From NCBI GenBank assembly GCA_018261735.1, contig JAGTRM010000003.1, positions 1 to 64,000 on the forward strand: 64,000 nucleotides of DNA, written 5' to 3'. The stretch comes from Pseudomonadota bacterium (GTDB taxonomy: Bacteria > Pseudomonadota > Gammaproteobacteria > Burkholderiales > Chitinibacteraceae). Under the pieces are notes generated by a model, which ran no database searches, was not told the origin of the DNA, and saw nothing but the letters and a program-made list of their open reading frames with translations. Every line of letters begins with the position of its first letter. Position 1 is the first letter of the stretch. The position numbers were made by a program, and so were the translations under genes. Of the stretch, positions 15,811 to 25,069 are shown piece by piece.

Positions 15811-16401
15811 TTACTTGCGGCGCGTCGCCACGCCTATCGGCATGGGCGCATAACGCTGGGTATCCAGATCGAAGCTGATCCGCTCGGTCAGTGTTTCCAG
15901 CGCCCGGCCATACAGGTGCAAATGGCGGATCGGCGCTTCGCCACGGATTTCGACCGCATGAATATCGTCCGGCAACAGCGCGACCCCTTTGCCCGGACCG
16001 ACCTCCAGCGTTTCCTGCAAGGCCAGCGTGGCCACGCCTTCCTGGCTGCCATCGTCGGTACGCTGGTAGAGATGATTGAATTCAACGCCTTCCACGGCTG
16101 CAATCGTGGCCCAGGTGGTGTGGTTGTGCGGGGCGATTTTCTTGCCAGGCCGCATCACGTTCAGGTACAGCGCAAAGGTTTGATCCGGCTCTTCGCTGAT
16201 TAAGTAGCGCGCATGGCGCTCGCCTTCTTCGGGCGGCGAAAAATCGCCGGCCTGCCACCAATCCTTGTTGCTGGCCAAGGGCAGCAGTTGATCCAGAATT
16301 TCGCTCAGGCTGGCGCGGTTAAGCGGCGCCCGGCTGGCAATGGTTTTAACTTGTGCGAGCGCACTGCGCACGGCAGCGTCCCGAGCCGATGAATAGCTCA
16401 T
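15811..16401 (-). CDS. cysteine dioxygenase family thiol dioxygenase (cupin)
   Basis: 196 aa, cupin fold. The iron triad is visible: H92 and H94 in PHNHTTWA, H148 in DDIHAV. R65 (HARYL) aligns with the cysteine-carboxylate-binding Arg of cysteine dioxygenase; in my hand alignment, mercaptopropionate dioxygenases have Gln there. It should convert cysteine to cysteine sulfinate with O2. The Cys-Tyr crosslink cysteine of animal enzymes is absent, as usual in bacteria. GGAG precedes the ATG. The substrate could still be another short thiol acid, given the unusual operon. Confidence 0.82.
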   Translation of the reverse strand: MSYSSARDAAVRSALAQVKTIASRAPLNRASLSEILDQLLPLASNKDWWQAGDFSPPEEGERHARYLISEEPDQTFALYLNVMRPGKKIAPHNHTTWATIAAVEGVEFNHLYQRTDDGSQEGVATLALQETLEVGPGKGVALLPDDIHAVEIRGEAPIRHLHLYGRALETLTERISFDLDTQRYAPMPIGVATRRK

Positions 16402-16477
16402 GTGATATCTCCAGTTTTATATTTTTGGGGTACTACAAACAGGGCAAGTGCCACAATCGACACTTGCCCGGAATGGC

Positions 16478-17137
16478 TTAACACCAGTCAATCAGCGACT
16501 TCTCTGCCGGGGCGAGGCTCAAGCCGTATTGATAAGCGCGCTCCACCGCAGGCCGAGCACGGACATTGGCATACCAGCGCGCCAGATGTGGATAGTCGGC
16601 CAGGTTTTGCCCTTGCCGACGCGGCTGAATCCACGGATACAACGCGATATCGGCAATCGAATACTCGCCAGCCAGGTAATCCGCCTCGGCCAGCCGCGCC
16701 TCCAGAACCTGGTACAACCGGGTGACTTCATCCAGTGCAGATTGCTTGAGCGAGTCGGATACCTGCTCGGGGATCTGCTCATGGAATTTCTGGTACTGCC
16801 CGAATGCCGAGGTGACATGCGCGGCATGCCAGAACAGCCATTCCAGCACGGTGTACCTGCCCTGCTGATTCGCCGGCAACAACTGGCCGTACTTCTCAGC
16901 GAGGTAGACCAGGATTGCAGAGGATTCGAATACCGTGACGGGCGCGCCGCCGCCAACGGGTTCGCTATCGACGATCACCGGGATTTTCAGATTTGGGTTC
17001 AGCTTCCGGAACGCCTCAGTTTTGTGTTCACCGGTGCGGATATTGAGTGGGAAAGGTCGAAACAGGATGCCCAACTCTTGCAACAGAATCGGGATCTTGA
17101 TGCCGTTGGCGGTGGGCCAGAAATAGAGATCGATCAT
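16478..17137 (-). CDS. glutathione S-transferase, YfcG/YghU-like
   Basis: 219 aa. N-terminal thioredoxin fold (MIDLYFWPTANGIKI, as in YfcG/YghU), cis-Pro segment KIPVIVD, ESSAILVYLAEKYG for glutathione binding, then the all-helical C-terminal domain. YfcG-like proteins reduce disulfides or glutathione mixed disulfides rather than conjugate xenobiotics. In this operon it could reduce an imported disulfide or remove glutathione from a thioether. The start at 17137 lies just after the ABC ATPase stop. Confidence 0.85.
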   Translation of the reverse strand: MIDLYFWPTANGIKIPILLQELGILFRPFPLNIRTGEHKTEAFRKLNPNLKIPVIVDSEPVGGGAPVTVFESSAILVYLAEKYGQLLPANQQGRYTVLEWLFWHAAHVTSAFGQYQKFHEQIPEQVSDSLKQSALDEVTRLYQVLEARLAEADYLAGEYSIADIALYPWIQPRRQGQNLADYPHLARWYANVRARPAVERAYQYGLSLAPAEKSLIDWC

Positions 17138-17154
17138 GCGATTTCCACCTTGAA

Positions 17155-17922
17155 TCAGTTGCGCAGCGCGTTGATAAAGCCGTGGGTACGTGGATTGCGC
17201 GGCGCGTGGAAGATGGTCTGCGGCGTGCCGTGCTCGACGATCTCGCCGCCTTCGGTAAAGACGATTTCGTGGCTGACTTCCTCGGCAAAACGCATTTCGT
17301 GCGTGACCAGAATGCAAGTCAGCCCGTCCTGCACCAGCTCGCGAATCACCGCCAGCACCTCGCCCACGGTTTCCGGGTCGAGCGCCGAAGTCACTTCGTC
17401 GAACAGCACCAGCTCCGGGTGCATGGCCAGCGCCCGGGCAATCGCCACGCGCTGCTGCTGACCGCCGGAAAGCTGGCCGGGATAAGCGTCGGCCTTGTCC
17501 GATAGGCGCACACGCGCCAGCAACTCGCGCGCTTCGCGCTCGGCAGTCTGGCGATCGGTACCGAGAATCCTGGTCGGCGCGATCACGATGTTCTCCAGCA
17601 CGCTTAGGTGCGGGAACAGGTTGTATTGCTGGAACACGAAACCGATGCGCTTTCTGAGCGCGATACGATCTGCTTCGGTTTTCAGCGCATGCACCGGCGT
17701 ATTGCCGACGACGATTTCGCCGCGCTCCGGGGCAAGCAAACCGTTGATACAACGCAGGATGGTCGACTTGCCCGAGCCAGACGGCCCGATGATCGATACG
17801 GCATCGCCCTGACGCACGTTCAGATCGACGCCCTTGAGCACCTTGTTGCTGCCGAACGAAAGATGAACATCGCGTAATTGAACCAGCGTCGGGCGTTCGT
17901 GATGGGTTTCAGTATGTGGCAT
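17155..17922 (-). CDS. polar amino acid ABC transporter ATP-binding protein
   Basis: 255 aa. Walker A GPSGSGKST, Q-loop FVFQQYNLFPHLSVLENI, signature LSGGQQQRVAIARAL, Walker B ELVLFDEVTSALDPE and H-loop VTHEM. Typical of GlnQ/TcyN-type ATPases for polar amino acids or cystine. It works with the two permeases just upstream and with one or more of the three binding proteins at 22210-24738. GGAG precedes the ATG. Confidence 0.93.
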   Translation of the reverse strand: MPHTETHHERPTLVQLRDVHLSFGSNKVLKGVDLNVRQGDAVSIIGPSGSGKSTILRCINGLLAPERGEIVVGNTPVHALKTEADRIALRKRIGFVFQQYNLFPHLSVLENIVIAPTRILGTDRQTAEREARELLARVRLSDKADAYPGQLSGGQQQRVAIARALAMHPELVLFDEVTSALDPETVGEVLAVIRELVQDGLTCILVTHEMRFAEEVSHEIVFTEGGEIVEHGTPQTIFHAPRNPRTHGFINALRN

Positions 17923-17975
17923 GGAATCTCCAGTCCGTATTCACTTCGCCTGCACGATGACGAAGCGGGGTGATA

Positions 17976-18773
17976 TCAGTGAAAGGAAAATTTCTTTTCC
18001 AGACGGCGCGTCAGGCGCGTGATCGGATAGCAATAGGCAAAGAAGAGCGTGAGGATCGCGAGATAAACCAGGATGGTGAAATCCGTGCGATTGACCGTGT
18101 TGCTGGCGTTCTTGGCCGATTCCAGGAGTTCAGTCACGCCGACCAGCGAAGCCAGCGTGGTGCTCATGGTGATCATGGCGTAGAGATTCATCCACGGTGG
18201 CAGTACCCGCTTTACGCATTGCGGCAGAATGATCCAGCGCAGCGTCTGCGAGCGGCTGAAAGCCAGCGAAGCCGAGGCTTCCCATTGTGGCGTGGGGATC
18301 GACTGCACCGCGCCACGTAAAATTTCAGCGATATGCGCGCTGGCCGGCAGCGCGAGGCCGATGGTCGCCTTGATCCAGTCCGGGAACGGCAGGTAGATCG
18401 AGCCGATCTTGATTTCGAACGGAAACACATAGGTCGTGAAGAAGATCAGCACCAAGAGCGGCGCATTGCGAAAAACCTGCACATACCAGCGTGCCGGGGT
18501 GTTGATCCAGCGCGCTTGCGAGAGCTCCAGCGCGCCCACCAGCAGGCCGAGCACCGTGCCAATGCCGATGGCCAGCACACTGGTCAGGATATTCATCTGC
18601 AAGCCCTTGGCCAGATGCGGCACCCACAGCAGCAATAGGCGGATGCTGTCGGCATAGAGTTGGCCGAGCACGGCCCAGGCCGCGACCAATGCCACAAGCC
18701 AGAGCGCGACCGGCGAAACCGTGGGAAAAACCCAAGGCGCTTTCAAGATCAGAGTATTGTTTTCAGTGGCCAT
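17976..18773 (-). CDS. amino acid ABC transporter permease (HisM/GlnP family)
   Basis: 265 aa with about 5-6 membrane segments and the amino-acid permease EAA region (GAVQSIPTPQWEASASLAFS). An extended N-terminus with an extra membrane segment (PVALWLVALVAAWAVLG) precedes the conserved core. It overlaps the preceding permease gene by 11 nt and heterodimerises with it. Confidence 0.9.
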   Translation of the reverse strand: MATENNTLILKAPWVFPTVSPVALWLVALVAAWAVLGQLYADSIRLLLLWVPHLAKGLQMNILTSVLAIGIGTVLGLLVGALELSQARWINTPARWYVQVFRNAPLLVLIFFTTYVFPFEIKIGSIYLPFPDWIKATIGLALPASAHIAEILRGAVQSIPTPQWEASASLAFSRSQTLRWIILPQCVKRVLPPWMNLYAMITMSTTLASLVGVTELLESAKNASNTVNRTDFTILVYLAILTLFFAYCYPITRLTRRLEKKFSFH

Positions 18774-19506
18774 AACCGGGCATCCTCAAATGGGTTTCCA
18801 GCCAGCTTCCCGCCCTTGCGACCAGCAGGGTCAGGATGCCGTATACCAGGAAAATGAAAATCATCAGTTCCAGCACGTTGTCGCGCTGGGTCCAGATCAT
18901 CAGCGAGGCATAGGTCACCTCGCCCACGGCGATGGCCGAACCCAGCGCCGTGGATTTGACGAGATTGACCAGGTTGTTCACCAGCGAAGGTAGGGCAAAG
19001 CGCATCGCCAGCGGCAACTCGACATAGCGCAGCGACTCGCTGCGGCTGAATCCAAGCGACAGCGCCGATTCGCGCGTGACCTTCGGTACGGCCTCGATGC
19101 CGGCGCGCAAGGCTTCGGCATGGATCGCGCCGTAGTGCAGCGACAGCACGATCACCACCCAGGCAAACGCAGACAGCGGATTGTTTTGCGCCCCGCCTAC
19201 TGCCTGGTTGATCAGCATGTTCAGCACGAAAAACGCGCAATACAGCTGCACCAGCGTCGGCGTGTTGCGGGTGAGTTCGACAAAGGCTCGGGTGGGATTG
19301 GCGAGCCAGGGCTTGCCGGAAGTCAGCAACGAAGCCACCACGATTCCCACCAGCAGACTACTGACGATGGACAGCAGCGCCAGCCCGATGGTGATGCCGA
19401 TTCCTTCCAGCCAAGGCCCTCTCTCGTAGGCGCTCAGCAAAAAGCTGTAGTTCAGGCCGATGATTTTGGCCGCAGCAATAAATGCATTCAGCAAGGATTC
19501 AATCAT
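18763..19506 (-). CDS. amino acid ABC transporter permease (HisM/GlnP family)
   Basis: 247 aa. Membrane segments begin around GIGITIGLALLSIVSSLLVG; family motif LTRNTPTLVQLYC and EAA loop (EALRAGIEAVPKVTRESALS). AGGAG precedes the ATG. It is the second half of the permease pair, 10 nt after the aminotransferase stop. Confidence 0.9.
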   Translation of the reverse strand: MIESLLNAFIAAAKIIGLNYSFLLSAYERGPWLEGIGITIGLALLSIVSSLLVGIVVASLLTSGKPWLANPTRAFVELTRNTPTLVQLYCAFFVLNMLINQAVGGAQNNPLSAFAWVVIVLSLHYGAIHAEALRAGIEAVPKVTRESALSLGFSRSESLRYVELPLAMRFALPSLVNNLVNLVKSTALGSAIAVGEVTYASLMIWTQRDNVLELMIFIFLVYGILTLLVARAGSWLETHLRMPGYGH

Positions 19507-19516
19507 GGCTGCGCTC

Positions 19517-20725
19517 CTAACTTAGCCGGGCAACGGCATCAGCGATGCGTGCCGATGCCACGCTGACCGATTCGGTACTGGCCGCAATCGATAGCCGGAA
19601 ATGCCCCGGCAATCCATAACCACTGCCGGCAATACCCGCCACCCCCGCGCTTTCGAGCAGGTACTCGACAAAATCCTCGTCGGTGGCGATTTTTTTGCCA
19701 TCCGGGGTTGATTTACCCAGCAAGCCCTTGCAACTGGAAAACACGAAAAGCCCGCCTTCGGGTGGCTGCAACTCGATGCCCTCGATAGCGGTCAGGCCCT
19801 TCACCAGGATATTTCGGCGTGCGCGATAGGCCGCGGTGCGCTCCTTCACGAACGATTGATCGCCACCCAGCGCAGTCACCGCAGCCGCCTGGCTGATCGA
19901 CGAGGCGCCCGAGGTCGATTGCACCTGGATCACGCCCATGGCTTGAATCAGCGCGGCAGGCCCTGCTCCGTAGCCCACGCGCCAGCCGGTCATGGCATAG
20001 GTCTTGGAAACGCCATTGACCACCAGCACGCGCTCGACCAGATCCTGGGCAACATGCAGAAAGTGCGGCGGAGGCGTATCGGTAAACAGGATGTGTTCGT
20101 AGACTTCATCGAGCAGCAGCAACACCTGCGGATGTGCGCGCAGTACCTCGGCTAGCATCAATAGATCGTCACGTCCGTAGACTGCGCCGCTGGGGTTGCT
20201 TGGCGAATTGATCACGAGCCAACGTGTTCGCGGCGTGATCGCCGCTTCCAGCGATGCGCGCGTCAGCTTGAAGCCATCCTCGGCGCGGGTCGGCACAATC
20301 ACCGGCTTGCCATCGTTGAGGCTGACCATTTCCGGGAATGAGGGATAGAACGGCGCCGGAATGATCACCTCATGGCCGGGATCGAGCGTCGCGGCAAAGG
20401 CATTGAAGATGACCTGCTTGGCGCCATTGCCGACGGCGATCTGCGCCGGCGGAAAGTTCAGTTGATTTTCACGCGCCAGCTTGGCGCTGATCGCAGCGCG
20501 CAAGGCTGCTGTGCCCAGCGTCGGGGTATAGCGCGTATCGCCGTTCGCCAAGGCTTGCACGGCGGCTGCCTTGATGTGATCGGGCGTTTCAAAATCGGGT
20601 TCGCCAATGGTCAGGTCGAGGATATCCCGGCCCTGCGCCTTCAGTTGCTTGGCGCGCTGGCTGGCGGCGGCATTGGGGGAAAACCCGGCTTGGCTCACGC
20701 GTCGGGATAGAGTGAAGGCGCTCAT
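19517..20725 (-). CDS. pyridoxal phosphate-dependent aminotransferase (class I, AspC-like)
   Basis: 402 aa. SRRVSQAGFSPN start, DLTIGEPDFETPDHIK, NSPSNPSG, PLP lysine in VNGVSKTYAMTGWRVGY, and the carboxylate-binding Arg near the C-terminus (GHFRLSIAAS). It moves the amino group from an imported amino acid to 2-oxoglutarate. It overlaps the FAD oxidoreductase gene by 4 nt (ATGA), so its 2-oxoacid product, or the hydroxyacid that forms it, may be the link. The amino-acid specificity cannot be read from the sequence. Confidence 0.88.
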   Translation of the reverse strand: MSAFTLSRRVSQAGFSPNAAASQRAKQLKAQGRDILDLTIGEPDFETPDHIKAAAVQALANGDTRYTPTLGTAALRAAISAKLARENQLNFPPAQIAVGNGAKQVIFNAFAATLDPGHEVIIPAPFYPSFPEMVSLNDGKPVIVPTRAEDGFKLTRASLEAAITPRTRWLVINSPSNPSGAVYGRDDLLMLAEVLRAHPQVLLLLDEVYEHILFTDTPPPHFLHVAQDLVERVLVVNGVSKTYAMTGWRVGYGAGPAALIQAMGVIQVQSTSGASSISQAAAVTALGGDQSFVKERTAAYRARRNILVKGLTAIEGIELQPPEGGLFVFSSCKGLLGKSTPDGKKIATDEDFVEYLLESAGVAGIAGSGYGLPGHFRLSIAASTESVSVASARIADAVARLS

Positions 20726-22191
20726 GACAATGCTTTTTCCGCTGTGATTGAACGGGTGATGACTTCGGCACGGCTATCAGTCAGCACCTTGCCGGGATTG
20801 AGGATGTTGAGCGGATCGAGCGCTTGCTTGATCCGGCGCATCAGGCGCAGCTCCAGCGCGCTCTTGTAGCGCGGCAGTACATCGCGCTTTACCTGACCAA
20901 TGCCATGTTCGGCGCTGATCGAGCCGCCGAAGGCATGGGCGCTGTCATGCACCAGTTCGTGAATGTCTGCCTCGTGCTGCAGGAAATCCTTGGGCGACAC
21001 GCCCAGCGGCGGCGAAACATTGAAATGCAGGTTGCCGTCCCCGAGGTGGCCGAACAGAATCGGGCGGCAACCAGGATAGTGGCGCTTGAGGCTCGCCACT
21101 GTGGTGGCAACGAACTCGGCAGTACGCGAAATCGGCACCGAAACTTCGTGCTTGATATTCTTGCCCTCGACGGCCTGGGCTTCGCTGATACCGCTTTCGC
21201 GCAAGTGCCACAGTGCCAGGCGCTGCGTTTCGCCCTCGGCCACCACGGCATCCTGCACCAGCCCGGATTCCAGCCCCTGCCCGACCACGCGCTCGAAAGC
21301 CTCCTGCGCATGTGCTTCGCTTTGCTCGTCGGAGATTTCCACCAACGCGTACCAGGCCCAGTCATTGGCCCATACGTCCACCGGCAACGGCAGCTGCGGC
21401 TTGTTGGTGGCGATCAGGCGCAATACGTCGGAGGCAATCACCTCGAAGCCGGTCAGGCTGGCACCAAAACCCTTGCGTGCTTCCGAGAGGAAAGCCACGG
21501 CATCTTCCAGCGAGGCAAAGGCCAGCAGCCCGGCATATTCCGCTGCCGGCAAGGGATAGAGTTTCAGTGTGGCGGCGGTGATGATGCCTAGCGTGCCTTC
21601 GCTGCCGATATACAGATCGCGCAGGTCGTAGCCGGTATTGTCCTTGCGCAGCCCGCGCAAGCCATGCCAAAGCTCGCCTTCTGCCGTGACGACTTCGAGC
21701 CCCAACGTCAGCTCCCGCGTATTGCCATAGCGCAGCACTTGCGTGCCGCCGGCATTGGTGCCCAGATTGCCGCCTATGGTGCAACTGCCCTCGGCGCCCA
21801 GGCTCAAGGGGAACAGGCGCCCGGCGCTTTGGGCAGCTTCTTGCACGTGTTGCAGGATGCAACCGGCCTCGACCGTGATGGTGTCATTGTCGAGATCGAC
21901 TTCGCGCACCCGGTTCAGCCTGGATAGCTGCAACAGCACGGCCTTGCCGCTGTTGTCCGGCGTCGCTGCAGCCATCAGGCCGGTATTGCCGCCCTGCACC
22001 ACCACCGGTGCATGATGCTCGGCGCATTCGCGCACTACGGCGGCCACCTCTTGCGGGCTGCCGGGGCGCACCAGTGCCAGCGCCTTGCCGGTATGGGTAT
22101 TGCGTACATCGCTCAGATACGGCGCGCCGGCCGTATCGGTGGTGACATACGCTTCGCCGACGATCTGCTGCAACTTGCCGATCAGGCTCAT
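20722..22191 (-). CDS. FAD-binding 2-hydroxyacid dehydrogenase (GlcD/D-2-hydroxyglutarate dehydrogenase family)
   Basis: 489 aa, two-domain VAO-type flavoprotein. FAD-binding features: VVQGGNTGLMAAATP, LGAEGSCTIGGNLGTNAGG and YIGSEGTLGIITAATLKLYP. The C-terminal domain has the metal-binding HLGDGNLHFN and SAEHGIGQVKR motifs. It oxidises a D-2-hydroxyacid to a 2-oxoacid and passes electrons to a carrier. Related D-2-hydroxyglutarate dehydrogenases use electron-transfer flavoprotein, and etfBA lies nearby at 25070-26757. With the aminotransferase it could interconvert a sulfur-containing hydroxyacid, oxoacid and amino acid; that is inference. Confidence 0.88.
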   Translation of the reverse strand: MSLIGKLQQIVGEAYVTTDTAGAPYLSDVRNTHTGKALALVRPGSPQEVAAVVRECAEHHAPVVVQGGNTGLMAAATPDNSGKAVLLQLSRLNRVREVDLDNDTITVEAGCILQHVQEAAQSAGRLFPLSLGAEGSCTIGGNLGTNAGGTQVLRYGNTRELTLGLEVVTAEGELWHGLRGLRKDNTGYDLRDLYIGSEGTLGIITAATLKLYPLPAAEYAGLLAFASLEDAVAFLSEARKGFGASLTGFEVIASDVLRLIATNKPQLPLPVDVWANDWAWYALVEISDEQSEAHAQEAFERVVGQGLESGLVQDAVVAEGETQRLALWHLRESGISEAQAVEGKNIKHEVSVPISRTAEFVATTVASLKRHYPGCRPILFGHLGDGNLHFNVSPPLGVSPKDFLQHEADIHELVHDSAHAFGGSISAEHGIGQVKRDVLPRYKSALELRLMRRIKQALDPLNILNPGKVLTDSRAEVITRSITAEKALS

Positions 22192-22209
22192 GAGTTTCTC
22201 CTTTGCCGC

Positions 22210-23031
22210 TTATTTGGCTGCGGTCTTGAATTTTTCCTGCAACTTGACGACGGCCTGCGGCACGGCAAGACGATTCTTCTTCATGGTCTCGATCAGCACG
22301 CCCGAGCCATGCAGCTCTTTCACGATCTTGTCCAATGCGGCCTGGGTATCCGCTTCGCCCTTGCGTACCCAGATCACCCCCGGCGACGGAATCAGCTCGC
22401 TTGCAATCGGCGCTTCATAGTCTTTCCAGGCTGGTTCTTCTTCGAGCAGGGTATGGATGCCGGTGCTGATATGCACCGAAGCCACGCATGCACCGCCCTT
22501 CAAGGCCAGCAAGGCTTCGGGCATGCTGGGCAGCGCCTTGATCTGGGCGCCATATTCCTCGATCAGCGGTTTGATGAAATTGCTGCCCTGCGAGGCGCAA
22601 ACCTGCTTGCCGCGCAGGTCTTCCCATTTCCTGATGCCGCTGCCTTTATGGGCAATGGCCGCACCGCCGCTTTCGTCATATTGCGTGGGAACGAAGCTCA
22701 GGATTTCCGAGCGTTCCTGTGTCCACTGCATATTGGCGATCAGCAGATCCACCTTGCCGGTTTGCAGAAACTGCACACGGTTGGCGGGGGTGACCGTCAC
22801 GGCTTCCAGCTTCACGCCCAGGCGCTGCGCCAGAAGTTTCGAGAAATCGATATTGAAGCCCACCGGCTGCTGGGTTTTGGGATCAATCTGCCCGTAGGGC
22901 GCACCGCCGAGCACCACGCCGACATTCACCACGCCGCGCGATTTGATCTTGTCGAGCGTGGCATCGGCCATCGCCGTGCCGAAAGCCAGACCCAATGCCA
23001 AGGCAATGCCTAATTGCTGTAGTTTTTTCAT
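22210..23031 (-). CDS. amino acid ABC transporter substrate-binding protein, paralogue 1
   Basis: 273 aa. Signal peptide (MKKLQQLGIALALGLAFG, cleavage after AMA), then a family 3 periplasmic binding fold starting DATLDKIKSRGVVNVGVVLG. It shares DATLDKIK, the long FLQ.GKVDLLIANMQ region and GSGI.KWED..GK.VC with the next two genes. It captures a polar, probably sulfur-containing amino acid for the downstream permeases. Two periplasmic cysteines (QVCASQGSN, GGACVASVH) could form a disulfide. Confidence 0.9.
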   Translation of the reverse strand: MKKLQQLGIALALGLAFGTAMADATLDKIKSRGVVNVGVVLGGAPYGQIDPKTQQPVGFNIDFSKLLAQRLGVKLEAVTVTPANRVQFLQTGKVDLLIANMQWTQERSEILSFVPTQYDESGGAAIAHKGSGIRKWEDLRGKQVCASQGSNFIKPLIEEYGAQIKALPSMPEALLALKGGACVASVHISTGIHTLLEEEPAWKDYEAPIASELIPSPGVIWVRKGEADTQAALDKIVKELHGSGVLIETMKKNRLAVPQAVVKLQEKFKTAAK

Positions 23032-23050
23032 GTCCGGATTCCTGTTTATC

Positions 23051-23881
23051 TCAAATGACTGCTTTGCCGCTTTTGACTTTTTCTTGCTGCTTGATGAGCG
23101 GCTCGATCGAGAGTTTGTGTTTCCTGGAGGTCTCGATCAGCCAGCCACTGCGGTGCCAATCACGCACGATCTTGTCGAGCGAGGCCTGGAAATCGCTCTC
23201 GCCCTTGCATACCCAGATCACCGAGGGCGAAGGAATCAGTTCACCAGCAATCGGCACTTCGTAGTCTTTCCACTCGGGGTTGTCGGCCACCAGCAAGCCC
23301 AGCGTGCCACCGACGTGCACCGAGGCCTGGCAGCTGCCGCCTTTCAAGGCCAGCAGCGATTCGGGCAGGCCCGGATGCGCCTTGACCTGGGCGCCGTATT
23401 CCTCGATCAGCGGTTTGGTAAAGTTGCTGCCTTGCGATACGCACACCACCTTGCCGCGAAGGTCTTCCCATTTCTTGATGCCGCTGCCCTTGTGCGTGAT
23501 CGCGGCGCCGCCTTCTTCCTGGTATGGCGTCGGCACGTACGAGAGAATTTCGGCGCGTTCCTTGGTCAACTGCATATTGGCGATCAAGAGATCGACCTTG
23601 CCCTGCTGTAGGAACTGCACGCGGTTGGGCGGCGTAACGGCCACGGTTTCCAGTTTCACATTCAACTGCTGAGCCACACTTCTGGCCAAGTCGATCACGA
23701 ACCCCTGCTGTTGCTGTGTTTTCGGATCGAGATAGCCATAAGGCGCGCCGGAGAGAATCACGCCAACCGAGACCGAACCGCGCGCCTTGATCTTGTCGAG
23801 CGTGGCATCGGCCTGGGCGGCACCGATGCCCAAGGCGACCGTGGCGCCCGCCATCAAATGAATCAGGATGTTTTTACTCAT
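23051..23881 (-). CDS. amino acid ABC transporter substrate-binding protein, paralogue 2
   Basis: 276 aa from the ATG at 23881, preceded by AGGAAA; an upstream in-frame start at 23944 would spoil the signal peptide. Signal peptide MSKNILIHLMAGATVALG with cleavage near AAQADA. The fold and the paired cysteines match its neighbours. It probably arose by tandem duplication, with altered ligand preference. Confidence 0.9.
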   Translation of the reverse strand: MSKNILIHLMAGATVALGIGAAQADATLDKIKARGSVSVGVILSGAPYGYLDPKTQQQQGFVIDLARSVAQQLNVKLETVAVTPPNRVQFLQQGKVDLLIANMQLTKERAEILSYVPTPYQEEGGAAITHKGSGIKKWEDLRGKVVCVSQGSNFTKPLIEEYGAQVKAHPGLPESLLALKGGSCQASVHVGGTLGLLVADNPEWKDYEVPIAGELIPSPSVIWVCKGESDFQASLDKIVRDWHRSGWLIETSRKHKLSIEPLIKQQEKVKSGKAVI

Positions 23882-23910
23882 GAAGGTTTCCTTTCCAGTG
23901 CGACATGCGC

Positions 23911-24738
23911 TTACTTGGAGCCAACCGGGTACTTGGCCTGCCATTTCGTCAATTCCGGCGTGATGGGAACGCGGTTCTTTTTGGTGGTTTCAACCAGCCA
24001 GCCCGTGCGGTACCAATCCTGAACAATCTTGTCGAGTGCGTTCTGGGTATCCGTTTCGCCCTTGCGCACCCAGATCACCGAAGGCAACGGAATCAGGTCA
24101 TTGGCGATCGGAAGTTCGAACTCTTTCCATTCCGGGTTATCGGCAACCAGCAGGTGCAACGGTGCGCTGTCATGTACCGAGGCTTGGCAACTGCCGCCTT
24201 TCAATGCAAGCAGCGATTCGGGCTGGCCGGGCAAGCCTTTGACATTGGCGCCGTATTGCTCAAGCAGCGGTTTGGCGTAATTGCTGCCTTGCGAGACGCA
24301 AACCACCTTGCCTTTCGCGTCTTCCCATTTCTTGATACCACTGCCCTTGCGCGTGATCAGCCCGCCGCCCGCATCACCGTAGGGCGTGGGGACATAGCCC
24401 AGGATCTCGGCGCGTTCCGCATTCAGTTGCATATTGGCCAGCAACAGGTCGACCTTGCTTTGCTGCAGGAATTGCACGCGGTTGGGAGGGGTCACCGTGA
24501 CGGTTTCCAGCTTCACGCCCAGACGCTGGGCAATGCTGTTGGCGAGATCGATATTGAGGCCGGCAGGTTGTTGGGTTTTGGGGTCGATATAGCCAAAGGG
24601 CGGGCCGGAGAGAATCACGCCGGCCACCACGGTGCCGCGGGATTTGATGCGATCGAGCGTGGCATCGGCGTGGGCCAAGCCTGCCGCCGCCAGAATCAGC
24701 AGAGCGCCAAGGTATCTGGATGTGTGTTGTGCTTTCAT
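23911..24738 (-). CDS. amino acid ABC transporter substrate-binding protein, paralogue 3
   Basis: 275 aa. Signal peptide MKAQHTSRYLGALLILAAAG, cleavage after LAHA, then DATLDRIKSRGTVVAG. It is the first gene of the twelve-gene minus-strand run and is preceded by AGGA. Same fold and cysteine pair as the two genes that follow. Its promoter lies in the 331-nt divergent region shared with etfBA. Confidence 0.9.
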   Translation of the reverse strand: MKAQHTSRYLGALLILAAAGLAHADATLDRIKSRGTVVAGVILSGPPFGYIDPKTQQPAGLNIDLANSIAQRLGVKLETVTVTPPNRVQFLQQSKVDLLLANMQLNAERAEILGYVPTPYGDAGGGLITRKGSGIKKWEDAKGKVVCVSQGSNYAKPLLEQYGANVKGLPGQPESLLALKGGSCQASVHDSAPLHLLVADNPEWKEFELPIANDLIPLPSVIWVRKGETDTQNALDKIVQDWYRTGWLVETTKKNRVPITPELTKWQAKYPVGSK

Positions 24739-25069
24739 TTTTTCCTCATCAGTTAATTTCGATGAGGAATTCTAGAGGCCAACCTTTTATTGCCAGAACT
24801 ACTATAAAAATATGTTGTTATAAAAATAAATTTAAAAGAACAAGCACAGATCAACGGCCATCCCTGCAGGTCCGGCACCGACATTCACCGCTCAGAATTT
24901 CACGCTGCACCGGATAGAAGCCGCCATAAATGCTTAGTTCAGCACTGAATAATCGAGTTATAAGTTATTAAGATAAGCATCCTTAGATTAATTCCTTTCA
25001 GTGGATTCAACCCGGTTCATACAATGCGCTCCGCATCTATCTGGTTTTCCTCTTCCAAGGATCGCTTTT
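24739..25069. promoter_or_regulatory. divergent promoter region between binding-protein operon and etfBA
   Basis: 331 nt without a gene. The left half is AT-rich and holds a direct repeat TATAAAAATA (24803-24812 and 24819-24828, 16-nt spacing), plausible as a LysR-type site for the minus-strand operon. The right half (GAGTTATAAGTTATTAAG near 24955) may supply the etf promoter. Divergence suggests coordinated control of transporter/catabolic genes and ETF. Confidence 0.45.
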
